Source: Mucilaginibacter sp.
Lineage (GTDB): Bacteria > Bacteroidota > Bacteroidia > Sphingobacteriales > Sphingobacteriaceae
NCBI RefSeq assembly: GCF_025359345.1
Contig: NZ_JANYGQ010000033.1
Location: 264,224-328,223, forward strand
DNA length: 64,000 nucleotides
Direction: 5' to 3'
In this document: positions 26,172-34,452 of the stretch, piece after piece
Layout: each line of letters opens with the position of its first letter
Numbering within the stretch: position 1 is the first letter of the stretch
Notes under the pieces: model-generated
The model's input: only the letters and a program-made list of their open reading frames with translations
What the model was told of the DNA's origin: nothing
The model's database searches: none
Program-made: the position numbers and the translations under genes

Positions 26172-27494
26172 ATGGCCGGCGCATCAAAAAAATTAGGTAT
26201 ATGGACAAGCACCTCGCTGGTAGTTGGCAGCATGATTGGGTCGGGAGTGTTCCTGGTGCCGGCGGCAATGGCCTCATTTGGCAGTATAAGTTTACTGGGG
26301 TGGCTATTCTCTGCTATCGGGGCATTTTTTGTTGCGCGTGTATTTAGCAGGCTGAGCGAGATGGTGCCCAAAAGCGTCGGTGGCCCATATGCTTATACCC
26401 ATTATGGTTTCGGCGATTTTGCCGGCTTTATGATTGCCTGGGGATATTATATTTCAATAATTACTGCTAATGCGGCTATAACCATTTCGTTTGTTAGTGC
26501 CATGAGTACGTTTTTCCCGATCCTGACTAAAAGCCCGGTGCTGGCTGTTTCGACGGGGTTGGTGGCCATATGGTTTTTGGCGTGGGTAAATATGCGCGGG
26601 GTTACCGCATCGGGCAAAATGCAACTGGTTACAACTATCCTGAAGTTAACGCCATTGGTAGTTATCTCTGTCGGCGGGTTGTTTTTTATCAGGCTGGAGA
26701 ATTTTCACCCGTTTAACAGCAGCGGCGATTCCATTTATAATGTTATCAATAAATCGGCTACTATTGCCCTGTTTTCGTTTGTGGGGATTGAATGTGCTAC
26801 GATACCAGCTGATAGCGTGGAAAATCCCGGTAAAACCATCGGGCGTGCAACCATGCTCGGCTTGCTGATTTGCACCGTGGTGTATTTGCTGGGCAGTATA
26901 AGCATTATGGGCATTATCCCGGCGGCGACGCTGGCCAAATCTCCTACGCCGTATGCGGATGCTGCGGCTATCATGTTTGGTAACAACGCCCGCTATTGGG
27001 CTGCAGCAGGTATGGCCGTTGCCGCGTTCGGTGCACTAAACGGGTGGACGCTGATACAGGGCAAGCTACCTTATGCTATAGCAAAGGATAAACTCTTCCC
27101 GGCAATATTTGCACGACAAAACAAAAAAGGCGCCCCCTTTGTCGGGATAGCAGTTAGCAGCACGTTTGTGTCATTGTTTATGCTGATGAACTACACCAAG
27201 GGCCTGGTGGAGCAGTTTAAAATATTAATCCTGCTGTCGACCTTTACTACGCTGGTACCTTATCTTTTTTGTTCGGCCGCGTTTATGATTGTACGTTTGC
27301 AAACCAAACACCTTTACAAGGGTGGCCTGTTTGTTGGCTTGTTAGTAGGCGTTATGGCTTTTTGTTATTCCATCTGGGCCATAGCGGGCTCGGGCCCTGA
27401 CACGGTTTATTACGGCTTTTTATGCCTGATGGCCGGTTTGCCGTTTTACGTGTGGATAGCCTATAAGAAGAAGGTGACCGTAGATAATAATTGA
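26172..27494 (+). CDS. APC-superfamily amino acid permease
   Basis: A 440-residue inner-membrane transporter with about twelve helices. Helix 1 carries the broken-helix substrate motif VVGSMIGSGVFLVP and helix 6 the FSFVGIECATIPADSVENP segment, both hallmarks of the arginine/agmatine antiporter (AdiC-like) branch. The substrate is probably an amino acid or polyamine but cannot be fixed from sequence. The gene stands alone and is followed by a repeat-filled gap before a convergent kinase gene. Confidence 0.88.
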   Translation: MAGASKKLGIWTSTSLVVGSMIGSGVFLVPAAMASFGSISLLGWLFSAIGAFFVARVFSRLSEMVPKSVGGPYAYTHYGFGDFAGFMIAWGYYISIITANAAITISFVSAMSTFFPILTKSPVLAVSTGLVAIWFLAWVNMRGVTASGKMQLVTTILKLTPLVVISVGGLFFIRLENFHPFNSSGDSIYNVINKSATIALFSFVGIECATIPADSVENPGKTIGRATMLGLLICTVVYLLGSISIMGIIPAATLAKSPTPYADAAAIMFGNNARYWAAAGMAVAAFGALNGWTLIQGKLPYAIAKDKLFPAIFARQNKKGAPFVGIAVSSTFVSLFMLMNYTKGLVEQFKILILLSTFTTLVPYLFCSAAFMIVRLQTKHLYKGGLFVGLLVGVMAFCYSIWAIAGSGPDTVYYGFLCLMAGLPFYVWIAYKKKVTVDNN

Positions 27495-27658
27495 GTGGAG
27501 AAGTCAGAGTCAAGAAATCAAGAACCAAGAATTCAAGAATCAAGAGCCAAGAATTCAAGAGTCAAGAAACTAAGATGCGGGAATTAAGATAGACTTACGC
27601 GGTGTTGCGAAATGTCCTGTTTTTTCTTGCATCTTGATTCTTGAATTCTTGCTTCTCT
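27494..27658. repeat. palindromic repeat, AAGAATCAAGAGTC variant
   Basis: Many AAGAATCAAGA and AATTCAAGA units on the left are mirrored by TCTTGATTCTTGAATTC on the right (27627-27655). It fills the gap between the convergent permease and kinase genes and should act as a two-way stop. Units overlap in sequence with the AGTCTTAAGTC family and with the insert in mqnB. Confidence 0.75.
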
Positions 27659-30600
27659 TTAAGCCAAAGCTGCCGGCAAACTGAAGTAAAATGTGGTGCC
27701 TTTGCCAATTTCTGTTTCAAACCAAACTTTACCGCCGGCGTTTTCAATGGAGTTTTTAACAAAGGCGAGCCCTAAGCCTGTACCGGAACTTTTAGTGGTG
27801 AAGTTTGGTTCAAATATCTTTTCGCGCACGTTTTCGGGAATACCGTTGCCATTATCTTTTATTGTAAGCAAAATGTTTTTATTTGTTATCATCTGGCTTA
27901 TTTCAATTATACCCATCCTGTCGGATGGGGAGGCCTCAATGGCGTTTTTTAACAGGTTGTTAAAGCAACGCAACAACTGGTCGCGGTCGGCGTTAATTAT
28001 AAACGGAAGTTCAGGGGCCTGGTAAACAATTTTAATGTTATCCATCTGCTTAAAAATGGTAACAGCCTGTGTTAATATTTCAAAAATATTTATCCGCTCC
28101 AACCGGGTATCTGGCATTTTTGCAAATGCCGAAAACTCCGATGCAATGTTCGAAAGGCTTTCTATCTGTTCAACAAACGATTTGCTGAAACGCTCAAATT
28201 TCTGATCAAACTTAGGGTCCTTGTCTTTCCACGATTTATCGAGCAGTTGCAAGCCAAGTTTTAAAGGCGTTAGCGGATTTTTAATTTCATGAGCAACCTG
28301 TTTTGCCATTTCGCGCCAGGCGCTTTCCCTTTCGCTTTGCGCCAGCCTTTGCGCACTGTTTTCCAACGCAGCAATCATTTTGTTGTATTCTTTCACCAAA
28401 GCGCCTATCTCATCGTTACGGTCCCAGCGTATCGGTTCATTCTTTTTTCCGTATGATGTTTTACTTAAACTGAGTTGTATAAAGTTTAAAGGAGCGGTTA
28501 TCTGGCGGGCAATAATTACAGCAAACAAGCCTATCGCAATAAAAATTAATGCGTAAACATTTATCATAATATTTAGCAGTGCACCTATCCGCTCATTATA
28601 TTCGGCCTCGTTACCAAAATAGGGCAACTGCAAATAAGCCACAGTTTCGTTTGCGTTGCGTATGGGCACATAAGCGGCCTTATAGTTTAGTCGGCCAATA
28701 ACCTCATCATTCAAAAATTCCGATTTTTGCAGTTTGCCCAGGTTTACAAACGCCTTTGCATTCATACGTCGGGCCTGCAAGCCAAACTCGTATATTTTAG
28801 GCTGGGTATTAATCAACTCAGCGCCATTGCGATCGAACAACGTAAGATCGGCGCCATAGGTATTGGCGAAGTCGTTAAAACTAACCTGCGTTTCTTCATT
28901 AACACCCGATAAATATTTGTTGAGGTTATTTTCGAACGCCGACGCTATCCGGGTTATTTTTTCGCGAATGGTTTTATCCTGCTGGGTTTGGTATTGGGTA
29001 CTTATCGAAAAAAATGTAATAAAGCCCACCGCAATCAGCGTTGCCACTACCGCAAATATCATTGAAAACTGTATGCGGGTTTTATAAAGTACCAGGTCGA
29101 AATTTATTTTGAACGCCCACCCAATGCGGTTGTTCTTTACATTAAATATTTTTATCCTTATCCACAGCCAGCCAGTCAGTAATATTAAAACGCTGAATAA
29201 CAGGAACACAACGAAGAAGAAGGTGACCGAGGTTATAGAAATGAATAGCAGGTTTTGTTCTTTACTCACCACTATTAAATAGCGCTCGCTTGGCTTATAA
29301 ATGAGGTGGTTGTAGTTTGTAAAATACAGGTACCATTGCGGCTTGTTGCCACGGGTGGTTTTGGTTTCGTATTGTTTTAATAGGCCTTTAAATTGGGTGT
29401 TTTCTAGATCGTAAACATAAGTGCCGCTTTGGGTAACCAGTTTATTGTCGCTATAAAACGCATACGAGTAGTTCTTAAACTCGTCATCGCGGTTAATGCG
29501 CCCGTCGACGAGTAAATCGGGGAACGACATAGTTGTTTGCTGCGGTTTAGATTTTAGGTACACTACAATTGTCCCCAGCTTTTTATTGTCTTTTGCGATG
29601 GGTAATATCCCAAAGTAATTTTGAAATCCAAACGATTCGTTCTCTTTGTAAAAGTAATCCGACACTTTTAATGAGCTGTATTGCACCATGTCTTTAAACA
29701 CATTTAACAGGTACGTCTTATCGGCAGAAAGCGGTTGATCCAGGTCGTCAAATTCATGAACGGTAAAGTCATAAACCGACATGGTTCCGTTAAAATATAG
29801 TTTTTGCAGCCGGGTTTTAATGTAGTTTGTGTTGTGGATGCTATCCGTAAAATAGGCAATTATCGAAGGGTCGGTGATGATCTGGTGTTCAACTTTTTTG
29901 AAGGTGAAGTCGGCATTTGCATCGGTAGGCGCCTCTAGTTTTTGAATAAAAGTTTTACGCGTGTCGTTTTCCTTTTTCGACTCAAAATAGTTGAGTTTTA
30001 TGGCCGACACCAGCGAGCATATTAAAATTATAAACGACAGCGAGATAGCATTTAACCTGCCATTGTGATACCGGTGAGCGTACGCCCGCGCAAAAAGCAG
30101 TATTGCCCAAAAAATATAAAACAAACTAAAGTCGCGGTAATAAGTATCAATTGCTGTTGCCAAAATAACTCCCGAAAGCACCACCAGCACCTTGTTTAGA
30201 TTAGAAATAGAAAGGCGGCTAATAACGGTTAAAAAAACTTCAATCAGCAGATAGAAAATCAGGAAGCTGAAGCAAAGCATAATTAAGCCCAATACGCTGA
30301 AAAACGACAGGTTAAGTACGTTACTAACGTCAAAGTTAATGCGCGAGTTTATTACCAGTCCGCTAAAGATATTTAGCAATAGCGTCGCTACTGCCAACAG
30401 TATCAATGTGCCGCCTATTAAAATAGAGTAGCTTGCGGCTTTGCTTGAAGTTGCTCTAAGCAAGGCACGCCGCCTGGTATACAAAAAGCTAACAAACCAG
30501 CAAATTAAGAGTATGTTGAGGCACAAATCGCCCAGCGAGGGGTACGCCATGCTCGATGCATATAGCGTGGGGCTAAAAATATCCGCTTTATAGCTTAGCT

Positions 30601-31414
30601 CGGGCAAGCCGAAGTAAAGGTTTACCCATCGCATCAGCACAATAAATGCGGCCAGTGTTATTAAACTGATGATAAGATAACCTTTAGCTGCTATGTAGTT
30701 GCATATGTTGTTCATTAATACGCAAAAGCATAACAGCGTTAACAGCCAGATAGTTATTTCGTAATAAAAAAATGAATGGCTTACCTCGCCTTGTTTTAGT
30801 TTTACTGAAAATAAATAGGTTCCGTTTGTACTGTGCAGTTCATAAACGCTTTTATCGGTAAAGTCGGCTATTTCAATATTGTTGTCTTTCAATAAATCAA
30901 CAGCAAATGTGTTTTGAAGGTACTCGTTCTGGAAATTGTAATCTAATTTAACCGGGATAAAAAACAACACCGAAAAATCACCTTCGCTCTTTTTTATTAC
31001 TTCATAATAGCCGTTGGCCTCATGGTGAAAGCTGTAACCTTCTTTAATAGCTTCCGGGCGGCTCGGGATCACTTTTATGCCGCTCCAAAAGCTAAGCCGA
31101 TTATTAGTTAGGGTAATAAACCAAATGCTTTTATCGGTAGTAAATTGTTTTATAAGGTCCAGCGAAAGCTGTGGGGCCGTCAGCAGCGTTTTTAACCCGT
31201 CGAAATTGCTTTTGTTGTTTATAAAGGCGTTAACGTCATCCTCTTTCTGCCGCAGGTTATGCTCAAGCAGTTTGGCGGTTTGGTCGAGGTTGGTTACAGG
31301 GGTATACGTGCTACGGACAATTACTGCCGTTAAAAGCAAGCTGGCACATAGCAGCGCCAGCATTAAACGTATTTTCCCGGAGGTAGCCAAGTAATTTATC
31401 TGTAGTGACACCAA
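27659..31414 (-). CDS. NtrY-like membrane sensor histidine kinase
   Basis: A very large (1251-residue) sensor. One helix and an extracytoplasmic domain are followed by a block of about eight membrane helices (residues about 220-480), a second sensor domain, another helix pair, a HAMP domain (ARQITAPLNFIQLSLS, then NDEIGALVKEYNKM) and the HisKA domain with the phospho-accepting His1042 in VAHEIKNPLTPLKLGLQLL. The HATPase domain shows NLLKNAIEA, DNGNGIPENV and GTGLGLAFV. The H-box is of the NtrY/NtrB sort. No response regulator gene is adjacent, so its partner is elsewhere. Confidence 0.9.
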   Translation of the reverse strand: MVSLQINYLATSGKIRLMLALLCASLLLTAVIVRSTYTPVTNLDQTAKLLEHNLRQKEDDVNAFINNKSNFDGLKTLLTAPQLSLDLIKQFTTDKSIWFITLTNNRLSFWSGIKVIPSRPEAIKEGYSFHHEANGYYEVIKKSEGDFSVLFFIPVKLDYNFQNEYLQNTFAVDLLKDNNIEIADFTDKSVYELHSTNGTYLFSVKLKQGEVSHSFFYYEITIWLLTLLCFCVLMNNICNYIAAKGYLIISLITLAAFIVLMRWVNLYFGLPELSYKADIFSPTLYASSMAYPSLGDLCLNILLICWFVSFLYTRRRALLRATSSKAASYSILIGGTLILLAVATLLLNIFSGLVINSRINFDVSNVLNLSFFSVLGLIMLCFSFLIFYLLIEVFLTVISRLSISNLNKVLVVLSGVILATAIDTYYRDFSLFYIFWAILLFARAYAHRYHNGRLNAISLSFIILICSLVSAIKLNYFESKKENDTRKTFIQKLEAPTDANADFTFKKVEHQIITDPSIIAYFTDSIHNTNYIKTRLQKLYFNGTMSVYDFTVHEFDDLDQPLSADKTYLLNVFKDMVQYSSLKVSDYFYKENESFGFQNYFGILPIAKDNKKLGTIVVYLKSKPQQTTMSFPDLLVDGRINRDDEFKNYSYAFYSDNKLVTQSGTYVYDLENTQFKGLLKQYETKTTRGNKPQWYLYFTNYNHLIYKPSERYLIVVSKEQNLLFISITSVTFFFVVFLLFSVLILLTGWLWIRIKIFNVKNNRIGWAFKINFDLVLYKTRIQFSMIFAVVATLIAVGFITFFSISTQYQTQQDKTIREKITRIASAFENNLNKYLSGVNEETQVSFNDFANTYGADLTLFDRNGAELINTQPKIYEFGLQARRMNAKAFVNLGKLQKSEFLNDEVIGRLNYKAAYVPIRNANETVAYLQLPYFGNEAEYNERIGALLNIMINVYALIFIAIGLFAVIIARQITAPLNFIQLSLSKTSYGKKNEPIRWDRNDEIGALVKEYNKMIAALENSAQRLAQSERESAWREMAKQVAHEIKNPLTPLKLGLQLLDKSWKDKDPKFDQKFERFSKSFVEQIESLSNIASEFSAFAKMPDTRLERINIFEILTQAVTIFKQMDNIKIVYQAPELPFIINADRDQLLRCFNNLLKNAIEASPSDRMGIIEISQMITNKNILLTIKDNGNGIPENVREKIFEPNFTTKSSGTGLGLAFVKNSIENAGGKVWFETEIGKGTTFYFSLPAALA

Positions 31415-31430
31415 ATGTAACCAAAAAAAC

Positions 31431-31501
31431 AGTCCTAAGTTTGGTTTAAGTCTAAAGTCTTAAGTCGCTCTTTTTTTGACTTTAGACTACCGACTAAAGA
31501 C
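31431..31501. repeat. palindromic repeat, AGTCTTAAGTC family
   Basis: TTTAAGTCTAAAGTCTTAAGTCG and the mirrored GACTTTAGACTACCGACT flank a T7 run. The copy fills the gap between fabD and the downstream kinase gene, right up to the fabD stop codon, and may serve as the fabD terminator. Confidence 0.75.
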
Positions 31502-32386
31502 TTACTGCACAACTGCACTCTCAGTAGGCATATGGCGGTCGACCTTTTTAACCAGGCCCTGTAAAACGCTGCCCGGTCCAACTTCTGTAAACGAGGTTGC
31601 GCCGTCTTCCATCATGTGTTTAACGGTCTGTGTCCAGCGCACGGGGCCCGTAAGTTGTGCTATAAGGTTATGTTTTATTTGTGCCGGGTCGGTATATGGT
31701 TTGGCGTCAATATTTTGGTAGATAGGGCAAACGGGTTCTTTAACCTCGGTGTGTACTATGGCATGCTCCAGCTCAACGCGAGCGGCTTCCATTAATGGTG
31801 AATGGAATGCACCACCAACATTAAGTTTTAGCGCACGTTTGGCGCCGGCTGCGGTAAGTTCTTCGCAAGCTTTATCAACACCGGCAATGGTGCCCGATAT
31901 TACCAGCTGGCCCGGGCAGTTATAATTTGCCGGTACAACAACATCACTTATGCGGTGACAAATGTCCTCAACTGTAAAATCATCCAATCCAATAATTGCC
32001 GCCATGGTTGATGGCTGCAGTAAGCAGGCTTTTTGCATAGCGTTGGCACGTGCTGCCACCAGGCGCAAACCATCTTCGAACGAAAGTGAGCCGCATGCAA
32101 CCAGTGCCGAAAACTCGCCTAAAGAATGACCGGCAGCCATTTCGGGCTTAAAGTCATCACCCAAAACACTGGCCAAAATTACCGAGTGTAAGAATATCGC
32201 GGGTTGGGTTACGTTGGTTTGCTTAAGATCCTCTTCGGTGCCTTCAAACATCAAATCGGTAATACGAAAACCAAGTATTTCATTGGCCTGTTCAAACATA
32301 GCTTTTGCCTTTTCCGACTTTTCGTATAAGTCTTTACCCATTCCTACAAACTGGGCGCCTTGTCCCGGGAAGATGTATGCTTTCAT
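31502..32386 (-). CDS. fabD: malonyl-CoA:ACP transacylase
   Basis: Loads malonyl units onto acyl carrier protein for fatty acid synthesis. At 294 residues it has the standard length. The nucleophile is Ser88 in GHSLGE, Q-G and FPGQGAQFVGMG are at the N-terminus, the catalytic His is in GGAFHSPLM near residue 195, and NVTQPAIF is conserved. It lies alone among lipid genes here, downstream of folE and separated from it by an inverted repeat. The fab/acp/rpmF genes that often accompany it are not in the window. Confidence 0.95.
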   Translation of the reverse strand: MKAYIFPGQGAQFVGMGKDLYEKSEKAKAMFEQANEILGFRITDLMFEGTEEDLKQTNVTQPAIFLHSVILASVLGDDFKPEMAAGHSLGEFSALVACGSLSFEDGLRLVAARANAMQKACLLQPSTMAAIIGLDDFTVEDICHRISDVVVPANYNCPGQLVISGTIAGVDKACEELTAAGAKRALKLNVGGAFHSPLMEAARVELEHAIVHTEVKEPVCPIYQNIDAKPYTDPAQIKHNLIAQLTGPVRWTQTVKHMMEDGATSFTEVGPGSVLQGLVKKVDRHMPTESAVVQ

Positions 32387-32402
32387 TGTGATTTTGTTAA
32401 TT

Positions 32403-32503
32403 GGTTCATTTGTTCACTGGTTCATTGGTGCAGAGTCCAACAGCATGCAAGTTAAAAAACTTTATTTTACTAATGAACTAATGAACCAGTGAACAAATGA
32501 ACC
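32403..32503. repeat. inverted repeat with GGTTCATTTGTTC arms
   Basis: The left arm 32403-32429 and right arm 32477-32503 are complementary at 26 of 27 positions, around a 47-base spacer. It lies between folE and fabD on the minus strand. It is another of the window's long palindromic elements. No second copy of this type was seen. Confidence 0.8.
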
Positions 32504-33142
32504 TTATCCCAGCTTCGCTGATATCAAATTTAAAAATTCTGTCCTCGTTTTTTCCTTTAAAAATTCGCCGGTAAATGCCGATGTGGTGGTTACTGAGTTT
32601 TGCTTTTGTACGCCGCGCATGCTCATGCAAAGGTGGCGGCATTCTATTACAATACCTACGCCCCAGGGGTTAAGTGTATCCTGAATGCAATCACGTATTT
32701 CGTTGGTTAACCTTTCCTGAACTTGCAGGCGCCTTGCAAAAACATCAACCACACGAGGTATTTTGCTTAAGCCAACAACGTGCCCGTTGGGGATATAAGC
32801 CACGTGGGCTTTGCCAAAAAAAGGCAGCATGTGGTGTTCGCACATCGAATATACCTCGATGTCTTTTACTATTACCATCTGGCTGTAATCTTCTTTAAAC
32901 ATGGCCGAGTTAAGTATCTCTTTGGCATCAAGGTCGTAGCCCTGGGTTAGATATAACAATGCCTTTGCCACACGCTCAGGGGTTTTTAACAGGCCTTCGC
33001 GCTCGGGTTTTTCGCCAATTTGTTTCAATACCTCGTGATAATGACCTGATAGGCTCTGTATTAAATCCGGGTTGTAACGGTCAATTTTTACGTAGCCGTC
33101 AATATCTTCGTCCCTGTCGGGGATATGGTTGTTGCTATTCAT
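32504..33142 (-). CDS. folE: GTP cyclohydrolase I
   Basis: Makes 7,8-dihydroneopterin triphosphate from GTP, the first step of folate and queuosine precursors. The zinc and active-site motif is YSMCEHHMLPFFGKAHV near residue 97, with GLSKIPRVVDVFARRLQVQE near residue 127 and the second zinc cysteine in ECRHLCM. At 212 residues it is typical. It starts 9 bases after the QueD-like gene, so the two are one pterin operon. Confidence 0.95.
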   Translation of the reverse strand: MNSNNHIPDRDEDIDGYVKIDRYNPDLIQSLSGHYHEVLKQIGEKPEREGLLKTPERVAKALLYLTQGYDLDAKEILNSAMFKEDYSQMVIVKDIEVYSMCEHHMLPFFGKAHVAYIPNGHVVGLSKIPRVVDVFARRLQVQERLTNEIRDCIQDTLNPWGVGIVIECRHLCMSMRGVQKQNSVTTTSAFTGEFLKEKTRTEFLNLISAKLG

Positions 33143-33151
33143 CTTAAGGGA

Positions 33152-33571
33152 TTAGCCGCCAAAGTACTCGGCGCTGTTATTTTCAGTTTCGTATAATTTA
33201 ACCGAATGTAAAAACACGCCAGGGTAGGCTTCAATCGGCGCTTTCAGCTGGTTGAAAATTTCGATGCAAAGCAATTCGGTCGATGCCATTTTGCCTGCCA
33301 TAAAAGGGACATCTTTGTTGATGTTTTTATGATCGAGTTTTTCAATTACATAATCGTTTATTATTATTTTAAGCTCCTTAAGGTCGATAAGGTAACCAGT
33401 GGCGTGGGTAACCTCACCTTTTACGGTAACAAACAAATTGTAATTGTGGCCATGCCAGTTTGGGTTAGCACACTTTCCGAATACTTCTGCATTTTTCTCT
33501 TCGCTCCATTCCTCGCGGTACATCCGGTGTGCCGCGTTGAAATGTTCTTTGCGCGTAATATGTATCATCAT
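33152..33571 (-). CDS. 6-pyruvoyl-tetrahydropterin synthase / 6-carboxytetrahydropterin synthase family
   Basis: A protein of about 139 residues converting dihydroneopterin triphosphate to 6-carboxytetrahydropterin (QueD, for 7-deazaguanine) or a pterin. Zinc histidines are seen in EHFNAAHRM and HGHNY, and the catalytic Cys in FGKCANPNW. I start it at the ATG pair 33571/33568 because a -7 box (TATATTTGC) lies just upstream at 33585-33593. Frames beginning at 33601 would precede the promoter. It leads the operon with folE. QueD is favoured because no other Que genes rule it out, but the family split is not certain. Confidence 0.88.
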   Translation of the reverse strand: MMIHITRKEHFNAAHRMYREEWSEEKNAEVFGKCANPNWHGHNYNLFVTVKGEVTHATGYLIDLKELKIIINDYVIEKLDHKNINKDVPFMAGKMASTELLCIEIFNQLKAPIEAYPGVFLHSVKLYETENNSAEYFGG

Positions 33572-33584
33572 AACAAATAATGGT

Positions 33585-33593
33585 GCAAATATA
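33585..33593 (-). promoter_or_regulatory. -7 box TATATTTGC for the pterin operon
   Basis: An exact match to TAnnTTTG on the minus strand, 13-16 bases before the chosen ATGs. This gives a very short leader, decides the start of the QueD-like gene, and would drive folE as well. Confidence 0.65.
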
Positions 33594-33647
33594 CAAAACA
33601 AAATCAGGCGTTATGTTTTAACTTAGCCGTCAAAAAAATGCAATAAT

Positions 33648-34343
33648 ATGCGGATACTGGTTGTAGTTGCGACGGAGGAAGAAGTCGGAAGTCTGAAGTC
33701 CGAAGTCGGAAGTAAGAATCAAGAGTCAAGAATCAAGAGTCAGGAGTTTGAAAATGAGACTCAAGACTCAGGGCTTAAGACTTTTGACTATGAAGTATTA
33801 ATAACTGGTGTAGGTATGGTAGCTACAGCTTTTGCATTGGGCAAGCATCTTTCGTCAAATACTTACGATTTGGTAGTTAACCTGGGTATTGCCGGTAGTT
33901 TTGACCGCAGCATTGCCTTGGGCGATGTAGTTGAAATAACTGAAGACACTTTTGCCGAACTCGGCGCCGAAGATGACCTTAGTTTTTTGCCGATAGCCGA
34001 AATGGGCTTTGGCGAAGCAATGTTTTATCCCTCAAAAAAACTCGCCGATTTGTACAACCTGTTCAATACTTTTAACCTTAAACAAGCAACTGCAATTACA
34101 GTAAATACGGTACACGGCAATGAGGCTTCAATAAAAAAAGTAGCAGAAAGATTGAAACCGCAAATTGAAAGTATGGAAGGCGCCGCGTTTTTTTATGCCT
34201 GCAAACAGTTTGATGTGCCGTGCCTCCAAATCAGGGCTGTGTCAAATTATGTTGAAAAGCGCAATCGCGATGCCTGGAACATAGGGCTCGCCATAAAAAA
34301 TCTGAATACCTTTGCGGCTGAGTTTTTGAAGCTGTACGCTTAA
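33648..34343 (+). CDS. mqnB: futalosine hydrolase with a repeat-derived insert
   Basis: Removes the base from futalosine in the alternative menaquinone route. It is a nucleoside-phosphorylase fold: VLITGVGMVATAFALGKHL, NLGIAGSFDRSIALGDVV and the substrate-site MEGAAFFYAC followed by RAVSNYVEKRNRDAW. After MRILVVVATEEEV comes a highly charged stretch (residues about 12-48) encoded by a copy of the AGTCTTAAGTC/AAGAATCAAGA palindromic repeat. It keeps the frame and lies in the loop between strand 1 and the strand before VLITGVG. The rest looks intact, so the enzyme is probably active. mqnD follows. Confidence 0.92.
   Translation: MRILVVVATEEEVGSLKSEVGSKNQESRIKSQEFENETQDSGLKTFDYEVLITGVGMVATAFALGKHLSSNTYDLVVNLGIAGSFDRSIALGDVVEITEDTFAELGAEDDLSFLPIAEMGFGEAMFYPSKKLADLYNLFNTFNLKQATAITVNTVHGNEASIKKVAERLKPQIESMEGAAFFYACKQFDVPCLQIRAVSNYVEKRNRDAWNIGLAIKNLNTFAAEFLKLYA
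33682..33790. repeat. palindromic repeat inside the mqnB reading frame
   Basis: The left half consists of GAAGTC/GGAAGTCTGAAGTCCG and AAGAATCAAGAGTC units, the right half of GACTCAAGACTCAGGGC and TTAAGACTTTTGACT. The same units make up the intergenic elements at 16040, 27494, 31431, 39617 and 48352. About 36 codons are covered without a stop or frameshift. Confidence 0.8.
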
Positions 34344-34351
34344 CACAATTT

Positions 34352-34432
34352 GTCATTGCGAGGAACGAAGCAATCGCGAACTTTGCACGTCCGCTCTGTA
34401 TAGTATGCGATTGCTTCGTTCCTCGCAATGAC
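34352..34432. repeat. palindromic repeat, GTCATTGCGAG family, copy 1
   Basis: Arms 34352-34377 and 34407-34432 are perfectly complementary over 26 bases and enclose a 29-base loop containing TCCGCTCTGTAT. A second copy (37172-37291) shares the arm ends and the loop sequence. It lies between mqnB and mqnD and would put a very stable hairpin in their common transcript. Confidence 0.92.
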
Positions 34433-34452
34433 ATAGTTTACTTGTTTAAATT

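Noticed and set aside
27659..31414. Kinase gene as a fusion of two genes because of its 1251-residue length
   Set aside because: The frame is continuous, and sensor, membrane, HAMP and kinase parts follow a logical order, so a single long NtrY-like protein is more likely.
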